Made by a program: the position numbers and the translations under genes
In this document: positions 36,093-45,264 of the stretch, piece after piece
Numbering within the stretch: the first letter of the stretch is position 1
How the letters are laid out: each line of letters starts with the position of its first letter
The notes under the pieces: model-generated
Seen by the model: the letters and a program-made list of their open reading frames with translations, nothing else
The model's database searches: none
Told to the model about the DNA's origin: nothing
Assembly: GCF_965218685.1 (NCBI RefSeq)
Contig: NZ_OZ244657.1
Coordinates: forward strand, 1,984,001 to 2,048,000
Direction: 5' to 3'
DNA: 64,000 nucleotides
Source of the DNA: Thalassobius sp965218685
GTDB lineage: Bacteria > Pseudomonadota > Alphaproteobacteria > Rhodobacterales > Rhodobacteraceae

Positions 36093-36548
36093 ATGCGAGC
36101 AAAGATCAACACGGCCCTGAAACAGGCCATGAAGGAAAAGGCAGCAGAGCGTCTGTCCACCCTGCGCCTGATTAGCGCAGCGATCAAGGATCGTGATATC
36201 GCCCTGCGTGGCGAGGGCAAGGATGAAGGGGTCGCCGATTCCGAGATTCTGGCGATTCTGGGCAAGATGGTGAAACAGCGCCAGGAAAGCGCCCGCACCT
36301 ATGAAGAGGGTGGGCGTCTGGACCTGGCCGAACGCGAGTTGTCCGAGATTTCTGTGATCGAAGAATTCCTGCCGCGTCAGCTGACCGAGGCCGAGGCCGC
36401 CGCTGCCGTGGACGAAGCCATCGCCGAAATCGGCGCCAGCTCGATCCGTGACATGGGCAAGGTGATGGGCGCGCTGAAGGCCAAGTATACCGGCCAGATG
36501 GACTTTGGCGCCGTTGGGCCGATGGTCAAGGACAAGCTGTCCGGCTGA
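36093..36548 (+). CDS. GatB/YqeY-domain protein
   Basis: A 151-residue YqeY-family protein, related to the tail domain of GatB that contacts tRNA. It has RLISAAIKDRDIALRGEG and the C-terminal motif MGKVMGALKAKYTGQMDFG. I start at ATG 36093 (MRAKINTALKQ); an ATG five codons upstream abuts its AGGGG too closely. It is divergent from carA, as in many Rhodobacterales. Confidence 0.9.
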   Translation: MRAKINTALKQAMKEKAAERLSTLRLISAAIKDRDIALRGEGKDEGVADSEILAILGKMVKQRQESARTYEEGGRLDLAERELSEISVIEEFLPRQLTEAEAAAAVDEAIAEIGASSIRDMGKVMGALKAKYTGQMDFGAVGPMVKDKLSG

Positions 36549-36572
36549 TCCCGGGCACCAGATAACGACAAT

Positions 36573-36598
36573 AAGGGGGCTTCTGGCCCCCTTTTTCA
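36573..36598 (+). terminator. Terminator of the yqeY-like gene
   Basis: An 8-bp stem (AAGGGGGC / GCCCCCTT) followed by TTTTT. It overlaps the stop codon of the convergent DUF2244 gene. Confidence 0.85.
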
Positions 36599-37093
36599 TG
36601 CGCGGTTGCGCAACTTGTCCAGTTTGCGCGTCAATTCGTCAAACAGAGCTTTGCGTTCGTCCTCGGACAGAAAGCGGCCAATCTCGGCGGCGCGGCCGTT
36701 GCCGGTAAGCGTGACATAAAAGGGCACCGGACCGCCGCTGACATGCATTTCGGTTCGGGCCCAATAGGCGTTACATTCCCACAGATACTCGGTTCCGTCG
36801 GCGGCGCGGTGGTGCAGCTCAAGCATATTGTCCGGGCGCAGGCTGAGCACCTCAAGGATGTCGCCATCACGATAAGACTTTTCCAGCCCCCACCAAAGGG
36901 CGCCGACTACGGCCAGGATGAAGGGCAATATTCCCCACAAGACCACAGTGCCCAGCAGACCGTACAAAGGGATAGTGCCCAAGGTGAAAGCCATCAGGAT
37001 CATCGCGGCAAAGCCTCTGCGCGGCAGCGAGCGGTGCGGCCACAGGCGAAGAATCTGGGTGGTGTTGGAATCGTCGGTCCAAAGATAGGGCAT
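36596..37093 (-). CDS. DUF2244 family membrane protein
   Basis: A 165-residue protein that begins MPYLWTDDSN and continues with LRLWPHRSLPRRGFAAMI, the hallmark of the DUF2244 family. Two hydrophobic segments follow (about 28-70), then a soluble domain. I prefer this ATG because it gives the family's normal length and N terminus; upstream in-frame codons would extend into the terminator of the oxidase gene. Function unknown; relatives often lie beside cytochrome oxidase genes, as here. Confidence 0.82.
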   Translation of the reverse strand: MPYLWTDDSNTTQILRLWPHRSLPRRGFAAMILMAFTLGTIPLYGLLGTVVLWGILPFILAVVGALWWGLEKSYRDGDILEVLSLRPDNMLELHHRAADGTEYLWECNAYWARTEMHVSGGPVPFYVTLTGNGRAAEIGRFLSEDERKALFDELTRKLDKLRNRA

Positions 37094-37160
37094 AGATGTT
37101 GGTATAAATTCCACGCCGCGAATGTCGATGGTCTGATCGCCGCAGTGGGGGATTGTCATA

Positions 37161-37190
37161 AAGAAAAGGCCCCGCAATTGCGGGGCCTTT
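37161..37190 (-). terminator. Terminator of ctaD
   Basis: A perfect 26-bp palindrome (AAAGGCCCCGCAA and its complement) at 37165-37190, followed on the minus strand by TTCTTT. It lies 23 bp past the ctaD stop. Confidence 0.88.
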
Positions 37191-37213
37191 CGATGTCTTG
37201 GATCAGGGACGCC

Positions 37214-38872
37214 TTAGTGGGCGTGGCCCTTGTCCCAGTCCTCGCGCTTGGGCAGCGTTTCGAACGTATGTTCGGGCGGCGGCGAGGGCAGGGTCCATTC
37301 CAGAGTATCCGCATACTCGTTCCAGGGGTTCGCGCGGGTTTCTTTCTTACCCTTCAGCAGAGCGTAGATAATGATGCCGAAGAACAGGATGAACGAAGCG
37401 AACGAGATCATGGCGCCGATCGACGAGATCTTGTTCCAGTAGGCGAATGCCTCAGGATAGTCGATGTAACGGCGCGGCATGCCCTGACGACCCAGGAAGT
37501 GCTGCGGGAAGAAGGTCAGGTTCACACCGATGAAGAACAGCCAGAAGTGAATCTTGCCGAAGAACTCGGAGTACTGACGACCCGTCATCTTGCTGAAGTA
37601 GAAGTAGATACCAGCGAAGATGGTGAAGGCTGCACCCATGGACATGGTGTAGTGGAAGTGCGCCACGACGTAGTAGGTGTCGTGATAAGCGCGGTCCACA
37701 CCGGCCTGGCTCAGAACGATACCGGTCACACCACCGATGGTGAACAGGATCAGGAAGCCGAAGGCGAACAGCATCGGGGTTTTGAACTCGATCGAGCCGC
37801 CCCACAGGGTTGCGATCCACGAGAAGATCTTAACACCGGTGGGCACCGCGATGACCATCGTGGCCAGCATGAAGTAGCTTTGCTGGGTCAGCGACATGCC
37901 GACGGTGTACATGTGGTGCGCCCACACGACAAAGCCCAGTGCACCAATGGCGATCAGCGCCCAGACCATCGGCAGGTAGCCGAAGACCGGCTTGCGCGCG
38001 AAGGTGCCGAACACGTGGCTGACCAGGCCAAAGCCGGGCAGAACAACGATGTACACCTCGGGGTGACCGAAGAACCACAGAATGTGCTGGTACAGGATCG
38101 GGTCGCCGCCACCGGACGGATCAAAGAAGGTGGTGCCGAAGTTACGGTCGGTCAGCAGCATGGTGATGGCGCCGGCCAGAACGGGCAGCGACAGCAGGAT
38201 CAGCCACGAGGTGACAAAGATCGACCATGCGAACAGCGGAACCTTGAACAGGGTCATGCCGGGGGCACGCATGTTCAGGAAGGTGGTGATCATGTTGATC
38301 GCACCCAGGATCGAGCTTGCGCCAGAAACGTGAACCGCAAAGATCGCCAGGTCCATGGACATGCCGCCTTCGGAGGTCGACAGCGGCGGGTACAGAACCC
38401 AGCCCACGCCGGAACCCAGCTGATCATTGCCGCCTGGGCTGAGCATCGAGGCAACACCCAGTGCGGTGCCGCAGAAATACAGCCAGAACGACAGGTTGTT
38501 CATGCGCGGGAACGCCATATCCGGCGCGCCGATCTGCAGCGGCATGAAGTAGTTGCCGAACCCGCCAAACAAGGCAGGGATCACCACGAAGAACATCATC
38601 AGAACGCCGTGATAGGTGATCAGCACGTTCCAAAGATGGCCGTTCGGGGTACAGGGGTCAGACATGAAGCCTTCGAGGCACATGTACTGAACGCCGGGCT
38701 CCATCAGCTCCAGGCGCATGTAAACGGTGAAACATACCGAGATCAGGCCCACGATGGCGGACGTGATCAGGTAAAGGATACCAATATCCTTGTGGTTGGT
38801 GGACATGAACCAGCGGGTGAAGAAACTGCGCTGGTCTTCGTGTCCGTGGCCATGGATGGCTGCGTCTGCCAT
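37214..38872 (-). CDS. ctaD: Cytochrome c oxidase (aa3) subunit I
   Basis: A 552-residue heme-copper oxidase subunit with twelve expected membrane helices. Ligand and channel motifs are present: MSTNHKDIGILYLI, ITYHGVLMMFF (heme a His), GGGDPILYQHILWFFGHPEVYI (CuB His and the cross-linked Tyr), and YVVAHFHYTMSMGA. I start at ATG 38872, preceded by AGGAGG; the frame is open for 145 codons further upstream without support. The gene stands alone, apart from the usual ctaC/ctaB/ctaE cluster. A perfect FNR-type box lies about 100 bp upstream. Confidence 0.96.
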   Translation of the reverse strand: MADAAIHGHGHEDQRSFFTRWFMSTNHKDIGILYLITSAIVGLISVCFTVYMRLELMEPGVQYMCLEGFMSDPCTPNGHLWNVLITYHGVLMMFFVVIPALFGGFGNYFMPLQIGAPDMAFPRMNNLSFWLYFCGTALGVASMLSPGGNDQLGSGVGWVLYPPLSTSEGGMSMDLAIFAVHVSGASSILGAINMITTFLNMRAPGMTLFKVPLFAWSIFVTSWLILLSLPVLAGAITMLLTDRNFGTTFFDPSGGGDPILYQHILWFFGHPEVYIVVLPGFGLVSHVFGTFARKPVFGYLPMVWALIAIGALGFVVWAHHMYTVGMSLTQQSYFMLATMVIAVPTGVKIFSWIATLWGGSIEFKTPMLFAFGFLILFTIGGVTGIVLSQAGVDRAYHDTYYVVAHFHYTMSMGAAFTIFAGIYFYFSKMTGRQYSEFFGKIHFWLFFIGVNLTFFPQHFLGRQGMPRRYIDYPEAFAYWNKISSIGAMISFASFILFFGIIIYALLKGKKETRANPWNEYADTLEWTLPSPPPEHTFETLPKREDWDKGHAH

Positions 38873-38974
38873 ACTCTGCCTCCTATTGGTGTGAGTAAAG
38901 GCGCAGAGAAGGTTCTGCGCCCGTGGTCCAATTCTGGTTTTAGAATGTCGGTGCCTTGGCGGCAATCGCGTATA

Positions 38975-38988
38975 TTGATGTAGATCAA
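38975..38988. promoter_or_regulatory. FNR/FnrL-type box upstream of ctaD
   Basis: TTGATGTAGATCAA matches the FNR consensus TTGAT-N4-ATCAA at every defined base. It is centred about 109 bp upstream of the ctaD start codon, in the only promoter-sized gap before the gene. Oxygen-responsive control by an FnrL-like regulator is expected; the sign of regulation depends on the promoter position, which is not known. Confidence 0.75.
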
Positions 38989-39152
38989 ATAATTTTGTCG
39001 CACCCTCTTGAATGACGGGGCTGGTTTTCAGGGTTTTGCCGACTTTGGTCGGGTAAGGTCGCCTCGAGCGAGCATTTCGCCGGGAATAGGGTGTTTGCGC
39101 AGGGGGCTGGCGAATCCTTTGCGAATCCCCGCGGGCGCATTGATTCGCCAAA

Positions 39153-39184
39153 CAAAAAGGCGCGGGCCTAAGCCGCGCGCCTTT
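39153..39184 (-). terminator. Terminator of the cytochrome c gene
   Basis: A 9-bp stem (AAAGGCGCG / CGCGCCTTT), followed on the minus strand by TTTGTTTG, 38 bp past the cytochrome stop. Confidence 0.78.
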
Positions 39185-39221
39185 CGCATTCCATGTGGCC
39201 CTAGGGCCGGGGCTGGGCCGA

Positions 39222-39674
39222 TTACTCGGTCGCTGCAGCCTCTTCAGCTTCTTCGGTCTCGACAGCAGGGCCGACCGACGCCAGATAGGCCGCGACGTCC
39301 TCGCCACCCTTCTTCAGCTTGAACGACATCTTCGATTTGGCTGCGCCATCACCGGTGACCTCTTTCAGGTAGGCTTTGGGATCAGCGACGAAGGCTGCAA
39401 CGCTTGCTTCGTCCCAGGTCAGGCCAGCTTCGCCGGCAGCCGCCAAGGACTTGCCATACTTGAACTTCTCGACCGAGCCAGCCTGACGACCGATCACGCC
39501 GTAAAGGTTTGGACCGGTTTTTCCGCCCTTTTGGATTTCGGTGCCGTCGTCGGCCACGATCATGTGGCAGGACTTGCACTTTTTGTACAGTTTTTCACCG
39601 GCTTCAGCGTCGCCTGCAACTGCAGGAGCAGCCATAGCCATCAGGGCGGCGGATGCGATCAGAAGTTTTTTCAT
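39222..39674 (-). CDS. Periplasmic c-type cytochrome (c2/c550-like)
   Basis: A 150-residue exported class I cytochrome c. It has a signal peptide (MKKLLIASAALMAMAAPAVA), the heme motif CKSCH (33-37) and Met116 in KSKMSFK as the sixth ligand. A long acidic tail (ETEEAEEAAATE) resembles Paracoccus c550-type proteins. It probably carries electrons from bc1 to oxidase; the aa3 subunit gene lies just downstream on the same strand. GAGG precedes the ATG. Confidence 0.92.
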   Translation of the reverse strand: MKKLLIASAALMAMAAPAVAGDAEAGEKLYKKCKSCHMIVADDGTEIQKGGKTGPNLYGVIGRQAGSVEKFKYGKSLAAAGEAGLTWDEASVAAFVADPKAYLKEVTGDGAAKSKMSFKLKKGGEDVAAYLASVGPAVETEEAEEAAATE

Positions 39675-39891
39675 ATGCGTGCCTCTTCTATCCAGTTTAG
39701 GTAGCGCGTTGCGTGTTAGATACTGCACCATGCGGCACAGACAACAGGGGTTTGACCGGCAGAATTGTCGCACTCGATCGAAATGCGCCCCCAGCGATGC
39801 GTTTTTTGGCGAATTTGCGCCGAAGGGGCTTCTGCTTTGGCTTTTGCCGATGTAGGCAGCGGCAACCTAACACCCAGATCAGGAGGACGCC

Positions 39892-40800
39892 ATGACGACC
39901 AAGGTATTCATTGACGGCGAAGCCGGAACCACGGGATTGCAGATCCGTGACCGCCTGATCTCGCGTGCGGATATCCAGCTGGTGCAGATCGATCATGCCC
40001 TGCGCAAGGACGATGCTGCCCGGAAAGAAGCCTTCGCCGCAGCCGATGTGGCCATCCTGTGTCTGCCCGATGATGCGGCGCGGGCCGCCGTGGCACTGTC
40101 GGCCGATCTGGACACTCGGATCATCGATGCCAGCACTGCGCACCGGGTGAACCCCGACTGGGCCTTTGGTCTGCCCGAGCTGTCGGCTGCCCAGGCCGAC
40201 CGGATCAAGACCGCGCGTTACGTTGCCAACCCCGGCTGCTATTCGACCGGAGCGATTGCCCTGTTGGCGCCGCTGGTTTCTGCCGGTCTGGTGCCGGCTG
40301 ATGCCCCCATCACCATCAATGCCGTGTCGGGCTATACCGGTGGCGGCAAGGCGCTGATCGCCGAGTATGATGAGGGCACCGCGCCAGCGCATTTCGTCTA
40401 TGCTACGGGGCAAAAGCACAAGCACCTGCCCGAGATCGTGGAATATGCCGGGCTGACAGGCACGCCGATCTTTGTGCCAGCAGTTGGGAACTTTGCCCAA
40501 GGCATGGCCGTGCAGATCCCGCTGCATCTGAAAGCATTGGGAACGGGCGCAACGATGGAGTCGATCCACGACGCGCTGGCCGCGCATTACAGCGCCGGCG
40601 GCAACATCAGCGTCACCCCGATCGAGGATCAGGACAGCCGTATCGACCCCACCGCGCTGAACGATACCAATCGTCTTGAAATCTCGGTGCGCGGAGACGC
40701 CGAAACAGGCCGCGTGGTGCTGATCGCTGTGCTGGATAACCTGGGCAAGGGTGCCTCGGGGGCCGCAGTGCAGAACCTGGACCTGATGATCGGCGCCTGA
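39892..40800 (+). CDS. argC: N-acetyl-gamma-glutamyl-phosphate reductase, type 2
   Basis: A 302-residue NADPH-dependent enzyme of arginine synthesis. It begins KVFIDGEAGTTGLQIRDRL and has the active-site Cys in YVANPGCYSTGAIALL. The short length and the GEAGTTG start mark it as the type 2 form. AGGAGG precedes the ATG. It ends at a strong terminator shared with lipB. Confidence 0.95.
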   Translation: MTTKVFIDGEAGTTGLQIRDRLISRADIQLVQIDHALRKDDAARKEAFAAADVAILCLPDDAARAAVALSADLDTRIIDASTAHRVNPDWAFGLPELSAAQADRIKTARYVANPGCYSTGAIALLAPLVSAGLVPADAPITINAVSGYTGGGKALIAEYDEGTAPAHFVYATGQKHKHLPEIVEYAGLTGTPIFVPAVGNFAQGMAVQIPLHLKALGTGATMESIHDALAAHYSAGGNISVTPIEDQDSRIDPTALNDTNRLEISVRGDAETGRVVLIAVLDNLGKGASGAAVQNLDLMIGA

Positions 40801-40817
40801 ATGCCGTTGAAGTGACG

Positions 40818-40852
40818 AAAACGCCGCCCCTGATCCGGGCGGCGTTTTTTAT
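40818..40852. terminator. Strong bidirectional terminator between argC and lipB
   Basis: A 12-bp stem (AAAACGCCGCCC / GGGCGGCGTTTT) with a 7-base loop and a run of six T on the plus strand, between convergent genes; the tail overlaps the lipB stop codon. Confidence 0.9.
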
Positions 40853-41502
40853 TCTTCGCCAAACACCGCATCGAACGAGGCGCGCAGCACCACGTCCAGA
40901 TCGGTCATGCTGACGGGCAGACCCAGGTCAACAAGGCTGGTGACGCCATGTTCGGTGATGCCGCAGGGCACGATGCCGCTGAAATGCTCCAGGTCCGGTT
41001 CGACATTGATCGAGATCCCGTGAAAGCTGACCCATTTGCGCAGGCGGATGCCGATGGCGGCGATCTTGTCCTCTTGCATCTGACCAGTCGCAGCAAGCGG
41101 CTTGTCCTGTCGCTGTACCCAGACGCCCACGCGGCCCTCGCGGATTTCCCCGCGCACGTTGAACTGGTCCAGCGTGGCGATCACCCATTCTTCGAGCATT
41201 TGGACAAACTTGCGGATGTCGCGTCCGCGCTTGTTCAGGTCCAGCATTACATAGGCCACGCGCTGCCCCGGCCCGTGATAGGTATATTGCCCGCCGCGTT
41301 TGCTTTCATAGACGGGGAAACGGTCCGGATCGGTTAGGTCCTCGATCTTAGCCGACGTGCCTGCCGTGTATAGCGGCGGATGCTCGACCAGCCAGATGCA
41401 CTCGGGCGCGTCACCGGCATGAATCGCGGCGACTCGGGCCTCCATGAAGGCGACCGCCGTGTCATAATCGGTCAGGCCCTCTGTCGTGATCCACTCGATC
41501 AT
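40849..41502 (-). CDS. lipB: Octanoyl-[acyl carrier protein]:protein transferase
   Basis: A 217-residue LipB that moves octanoate from ACP to lipoyl domains. RGGQYTYHGPGQRVAYVMLDL (split) is the family signature; the catalytic Cys lies in GIVPCGITEHG and the Lys in RKWVSFHG. I start at ATG 41502, after GGAG; the upstream open frame overlaps the next gene's promoter region. Confidence 0.95.
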   Translation of the reverse strand: MIEWITTEGLTDYDTAVAFMEARVAAIHAGDAPECIWLVEHPPLYTAGTSAKIEDLTDPDRFPVYESKRGGQYTYHGPGQRVAYVMLDLNKRGRDIRKFVQMLEEWVIATLDQFNVRGEIREGRVGVWVQRQDKPLAATGQMQEDKIAAIGIRLRKWVSFHGISINVEPDLEHFSGIVPCGITEHGVTSLVDLGLPVSMTDLDVVLRASFDAVFGEE

Positions 41503-41621
41503 TGGGGATTTTTCTCCGTTTGCGTCAACCTTTGGCAGTTTTCGCGTTTTTTGAGTCGCCCGGACCGCAGGTGCTGGGTTACCCTGATTCCATTGTTTCA
41601 TAGTTATAAGGAGCGGGAGGA

Positions 41622-43238
41622 ATGTTTTCCAAGACGCTAAAGACGACGCTAGCCGCGTCGCTGGTTGCGACATCCATGTCCAGCCCAGTTTTCGCAGATA
41701 ATCTTGGTGCCGCAATTGTCGGGGGCATCATTGGCGGTGCGCTGGTGAACGAGGCGGCAAAATCCAAAAAACGCACATACTCGGGGACCTCGTCGGTGAC
41801 GCGGCAGCAAAACCGTGAAACTCAGGCGGCGCTGAATTACTTCGCTTTCCCCGCGGGGACGCCTGACGGGGTTATGGGGTCGCGCTCGCGTGCGGCTGTT
41901 TCGCAGTATCAGGTGTTCATGGGCTATCCGGCGACCGGGCGGCTTTCGCAGTACGAACGTGATTTCCTTGTTTCGTCCCATCACCGCGCCCAACTGGGTG
42001 GCCCGCAGGTCATCAAAGCGATGCAGGGCCCGCAGGGCATTCGCGGTTTGCTGATCACCTGGCGTGACGAGGCACAGGGCACCCGGACCGCAGGATATTC
42101 CAGCGGCTATGGCGGTGTCCCGATCGAGGTCAGCCAAGCCATTGACGAGATCGCATCCAGCACCGAACCCAGCGCCGAGCAACTGATGCAGCGGTCTGGT
42201 TTCATGCAGCTGGCTGATCTGAACAACGATGGCAAGAACGACTATATTCTGGATACCTCGGTGTCCGGTAGCTCGTTCTGGTGCGGAGCTTCGCATTGTA
42301 CAGTGATGGTGTTCGCATCGGCGCCGCAGGGGTATCGGCGGATTGATTTTCAGGCCCGAGGGGTCACCCCGGCCAGCTTTACCTGTCAGTTGACCAACTG
42401 TTCGCTGAACGAAAACGCGCCGACGCAGGCGGCGGCCCCCGCGCCAACGCCCGCACCGGCGCCGCAACCCAGCGCTCCGACCACGGTGATGACTTCGGGG
42501 CAGGCGCCAGCCGGACAGAGCGGGGGGCTTGGTGGTATCCAACCCTTCAACATGGCCGGAAACGAGCCTCAGCAAGCCTCATTGGCCAGCCATTGCAGCA
42601 AAGTCAGCCTGCTGACCAACTCGAATGGCGGCTTCATGACCGTGTCCAGCATGACCGACCCCGATCTGGCGCTGAGCGAGCAGTTCTGCCTGACCCGCAC
42701 CTACGCGATCAGCACCGGCGAGTCGTTGGTGGCCAAGGTTCAGGGCGCTAGCCAGGCGCAGATCGACGCCCAGTGTGATGCCTTTGGTCCCGCGCTTCAG
42801 CCCTATGTGGACAGCCTGGGTGCCAAGGATGCTGCAGCGGTCCGTTCGGACGTGCAGAAATTCGTGCTCAACTCGAACATGTCGATGGAGCAACTGGGCG
42901 GTACCGCCAAGATCTGCCTCTACTCAGGCTATCGCCGCGACAACCTGGATGTGGCGCTGGGCGCGGCGCTGCTGATGGTGGCGGTGGGCCAGACCCCCTA
43001 TGCCGAGCTGGTCGGCCACCATCTGTCGCAGGGCTTTGGCGCCCCGCAATCGGCGGCTCAGGCGGCAGCTTGGTATGACATGGCGATCCAGGCGCTGCAG
43101 AGCGGCGCCGAACCTGCCTTCGCCCCAGGTCAGCCCGAGCGGGTCGAGATGATCAAGGCGGCTTCGGACGCCTTGAACGGCACCAGCATGCCCAAGCCCA
43201 GCCCGGCTGCTGCCTTGCCAAGCTTCGTGATCAAATAA
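41622..43238 (+). CDS. Secreted peptidoglycan-binding-domain protein
   Basis: A 538-residue exported protein. It has a signal peptide (about 1-25, ending PVFA), a glycine-rich hydrophobic hairpin (AAIVGGIIGGALVNEAA), a PG_binding_1-like domain (about 63-110; GTPDGVMGSRSRAAVSQYQ), a Cys-containing domain, and a Pro/Ala linker (about 270-290) before a C-terminal domain with helical repeats. A GGAGGAATG start site is clear. It probably sits in the periplasm on cell wall; no enzyme domain is visible. Confidence 0.78.
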   Translation: MFSKTLKTTLAASLVATSMSSPVFADNLGAAIVGGIIGGALVNEAAKSKKRTYSGTSSVTRQQNRETQAALNYFAFPAGTPDGVMGSRSRAAVSQYQVFMGYPATGRLSQYERDFLVSSHHRAQLGGPQVIKAMQGPQGIRGLLITWRDEAQGTRTAGYSSGYGGVPIEVSQAIDEIASSTEPSAEQLMQRSGFMQLADLNNDGKNDYILDTSVSGSSFWCGASHCTVMVFASAPQGYRRIDFQARGVTPASFTCQLTNCSLNENAPTQAAAPAPTPAPAPQPSAPTTVMTSGQAPAGQSGGLGGIQPFNMAGNEPQQASLASHCSKVSLLTNSNGGFMTVSSMTDPDLALSEQFCLTRTYAISTGESLVAKVQGASQAQIDAQCDAFGPALQPYVDSLGAKDAAAVRSDVQKFVLNSNMSMEQLGGTAKICLYSGYRRDNLDVALGAALLMVAVGQTPYAELVGHHLSQGFGAPQSAAQAAAWYDMAIQALQSGAEPAFAPGQPERVEMIKAASDALNGTSMPKPSPAAALPSFVIK

Positions 43239-43244
43239 GCCAAA

Positions 43245-43278
43245 AACCGGGGCCGGCATACACTGGCCCCGGTTCTGC
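43245..43278 (+). terminator. Terminator after the peptidoglycan-binding protein gene
   Basis: A 10-bp stem (AACCGGGGCC / GGCCCCGGTT) with a 10-base loop, just after the stop codon. The T-run is short. Confidence 0.7.
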
Positions 43279-43350
43279 GTTCAAGGCGCGTTTTCCCCCT
43301 TCACATCGGGCCAAGGCTCGTCTATACGGCCCACCACGATCAGATCACGT

Positions 43351-43437
43351 GCGGCCGTGGCGGAATTGGTAGACGCGCAGCGTTGAGGTCGCTGTTCCTT
43401 AACCGGAGTGGAAGTTCGAGTCTTCTCGGCCGCACCA
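43351..43437 (+). tRNA. tRNA-Leu (anticodon GAG)
   Basis: An 87-base class II tRNA with acceptor GCGGCCG / CGGCCGC, D-loop GGTAGACGC, anticodon loop TTGAGGT giving GAG (Leu, CUY codons), a long variable arm, T-loop GTTCGAGTC and an encoded CCA. Its last 14 bases recur at 57161-57174 and mark it as the integration site of the island that follows. Confidence 0.95.
43424..43437 (+). repeat. Island attachment repeat, left (tRNA 3' end)
   Basis: TCTCGGCCGCACCA, the last 14 bases of tRNA-Leu. It is identical to 57161-57174 in the same orientation; the flanking bases differ. Confidence 0.75.
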
Positions 43438-44228
43438 ATTTTCAGAAATAGCGCTGAAATATCAGTTGCTTATGCTTGATTGCTGGATTCCCATCCACCC
43501 TTCTGTCCACCTTTGAGTGATTCATGCGCTTCTTGTTGCGGTCCCTCGGCCTTTGCGTGCTTTGATGATAAGTCGGGATTTCTCAACACACCGTCGAAAG
43601 GGATTTTCGGGCGAATCGGCGGTCAGCCGACCTTAGGTGCGCCGTTGACGAACGACCGCCGTGCGCAGAAAACGCCCTTTGCAAAGTCACCGCATCTGGC
43701 AGCCAAGCGGCGGCCGCATGCTGCACACTAGGGTAAGGAGCAGACCTTCGCCGCCTGTGCAGCCACCATTCATCATCGAACGGAAGGGGAGCAGGACGAA
43801 GTTAGCTTTTGCTGCAATGGCCTCAACGGCAGCTTTCGACACCTTGCGTATACAGAAAAAACACCAAGGACTGGCAACCAGTCATTCTCCGGGAGTGCAA
43901 GCTGGTCCAAATCCTTTGTCAGATTCAGACATACACGTTCTGCTGCCTACAGGTCGTGTAGGACCTTCCGCCATAGGCGGCCTCGATTTCACCGGCGACG
44001 TTCAGGATTCCCAAGAAGCCGACCGATACAAAGGCGACAGGTATCCGGGCTGCTTCACCGGCCTTCATCGTGCGGGTACAGATGCCGGTAACATCGACGC
44101 CAGCGTTTCGACCGGTTTGAACCTATTCGAAAATGACTTCGTTACGGTGGAACATCGAATCCGTGTGAGATGCACTTTCCGCATAGTCATGGAACATCTT
44201 GGGCACTCGTGTACGTCGTCAGGGTTTT
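43438..44228. other. Gene-poor stretch with decayed coding remnants
   Basis: No intact gene is visible. On the minus strand near 43790-43850 one frame reads AAVEAIAAKANFVLLPFR, and near 43960-44110 another reads GVDVTGICTRTMKAGEAARI followed by a hydrophobic strand. Both look like real protein but are broken by stops and frameshifts, so these are probably remnants of island genes. I cannot assign either. The plus-strand frame 43661-44248 is open but does not read like protein. Confidence 0.4.
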
Positions 44229-44283
44229 TGGAGCCAAAGCGGGCCTAAACTGAGTGAGAGTTTGGCTCATCTGGTTGGTTTGA

Positions 44284-45264
44284 TTATGCGGCGTGTTTTC
44301 TGTGATGCAAGCGTCGCGCTTCGAGCGTGTTTCGTTTGATCCTTTCTCTTTGGTTTAGAATGGCTTGTGAGCGCCCGAAGTAGACGTCGGACGGCGTGAC
44401 GTTGTTCAGGCTCTCATGGTAGCGCTGATGGTTGTAGTGATCGACGAAGGCACCGATCTGGGTTTCGAGATCGCCGGGCAAGAAGTAATTTTCCAGCAGG
44501 ATGCGGTTCTTCAGGGTTTGATGCCAGCGCTCAATCTTGCCTTGGGTTTGGGGGTGATACGGCGCACCGCGAGAATGCTTCATTCCCTTGTCCTGCAGCC
44601 ATTCGGCCAAATCGCCAGAGACGTAGCTGGAGCCGTTGTCACTCAGCAGTCGTGGCTTGTGAACGACGTGGACCTGATCGCAACCCGAAGCCTGTAACGC
44701 CAGGTCCAGCGTGTCCGTCACATCTTCCGTCCTCATATTGGTGCAAAGCTTCCACGAGATGATGTAACGGCTGTAGTCGTCCAGGATCGTGCTGAGATAG
44801 AACCAGCCCCAGCCCAGAACTTTCAGGTAAGTGAAGTCCGTCTGCCAAAGTTGGTTGATGGCGGTGGTTTTGTCTTTGAACTCGCTTGTAGCCTTGAGCA
44901 CGATGAAGGCCGGGCTGGTGATCAGATCATGCGCCTTCAGTACGCGATAAACCGAAGCCTCTGATACAAAGTAGCTTTCTGTATCCGTGAACGTCACCGC
45001 CAGCTCTCGCGGCGAGAGCTCTGTTTCCTTCAGCGCCAGCTTGACGACCTTGTGCCGCACTTCGTCCGGGATGCGGTTCCAGACATGCTTTGGCTTGGGA
45101 GATTGGTCCGCAAGACCGGCTTCGCCGCGTTGCAGGTATCGGTCGTACCAGCGGTAGAACGTTGTGCGCGGAATGCCGAGCTTGGCCAGTGTCTGACGTG
45201 CTGACAGGTGGCTTTCTTCGACCAGCCTGATGATCTCCAGTTTCTCAGATGCGGGATACCTCAT
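44284..45264 (-). CDS. IS3-family transposase orfB (DDE integrase)
   Basis: A 326-residue transposase with an N-terminal HTH (ARQTLAKLGIPRTTFYRWYD) and an rve integrase core. The DDE residues lie in QLWQTDFTYL, LLSDNGSSYVS and PQTQGKIERWHQTLK. Its ATG overlaps the orfA stop by 4 bp, so it is translated by coupling, not necessarily by the frameshift used in many IS3 members. It appears intact. Confidence 0.93.
   Translation of the reverse strand: MRYPASEKLEIIRLVEESHLSARQTLAKLGIPRTTFYRWYDRYLQRGEAGLADQSPKPKHVWNRIPDEVRHKVVKLALKETELSPRELAVTFTDTESYFVSEASVYRVLKAHDLITSPAFIVLKATSEFKDKTTAINQLWQTDFTYLKVLGWGWFYLSTILDDYSRYIISWKLCTNMRTEDVTDTLDLALQASGCDQVHVVHKPRLLSDNGSSYVSGDLAEWLQDKGMKHSRGAPYHPQTQGKIERWHQTLKNRILLENYFLPGDLETQIGAFVDHYNHQRYHESLNNVTPSDVYFGRSQAILNQRERIKRNTLEARRLHHRKHAA

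Noticed and set aside
36743..38983. A 746-codon open frame on the plus strand across ctaD
   Set aside because: It lies antisense to a highly conserved oxidase gene, and its translation is rich in His, Gln, Arg and Asp as expected from the reverse of GC-rich codons. No domain, no Shine-Dalgarno.
43661..44248. A 195-codon plus-strand frame at the left end of the island
   Set aside because: The composition does not look like protein; the opposite strand has the more protein-like remnants, though broken.
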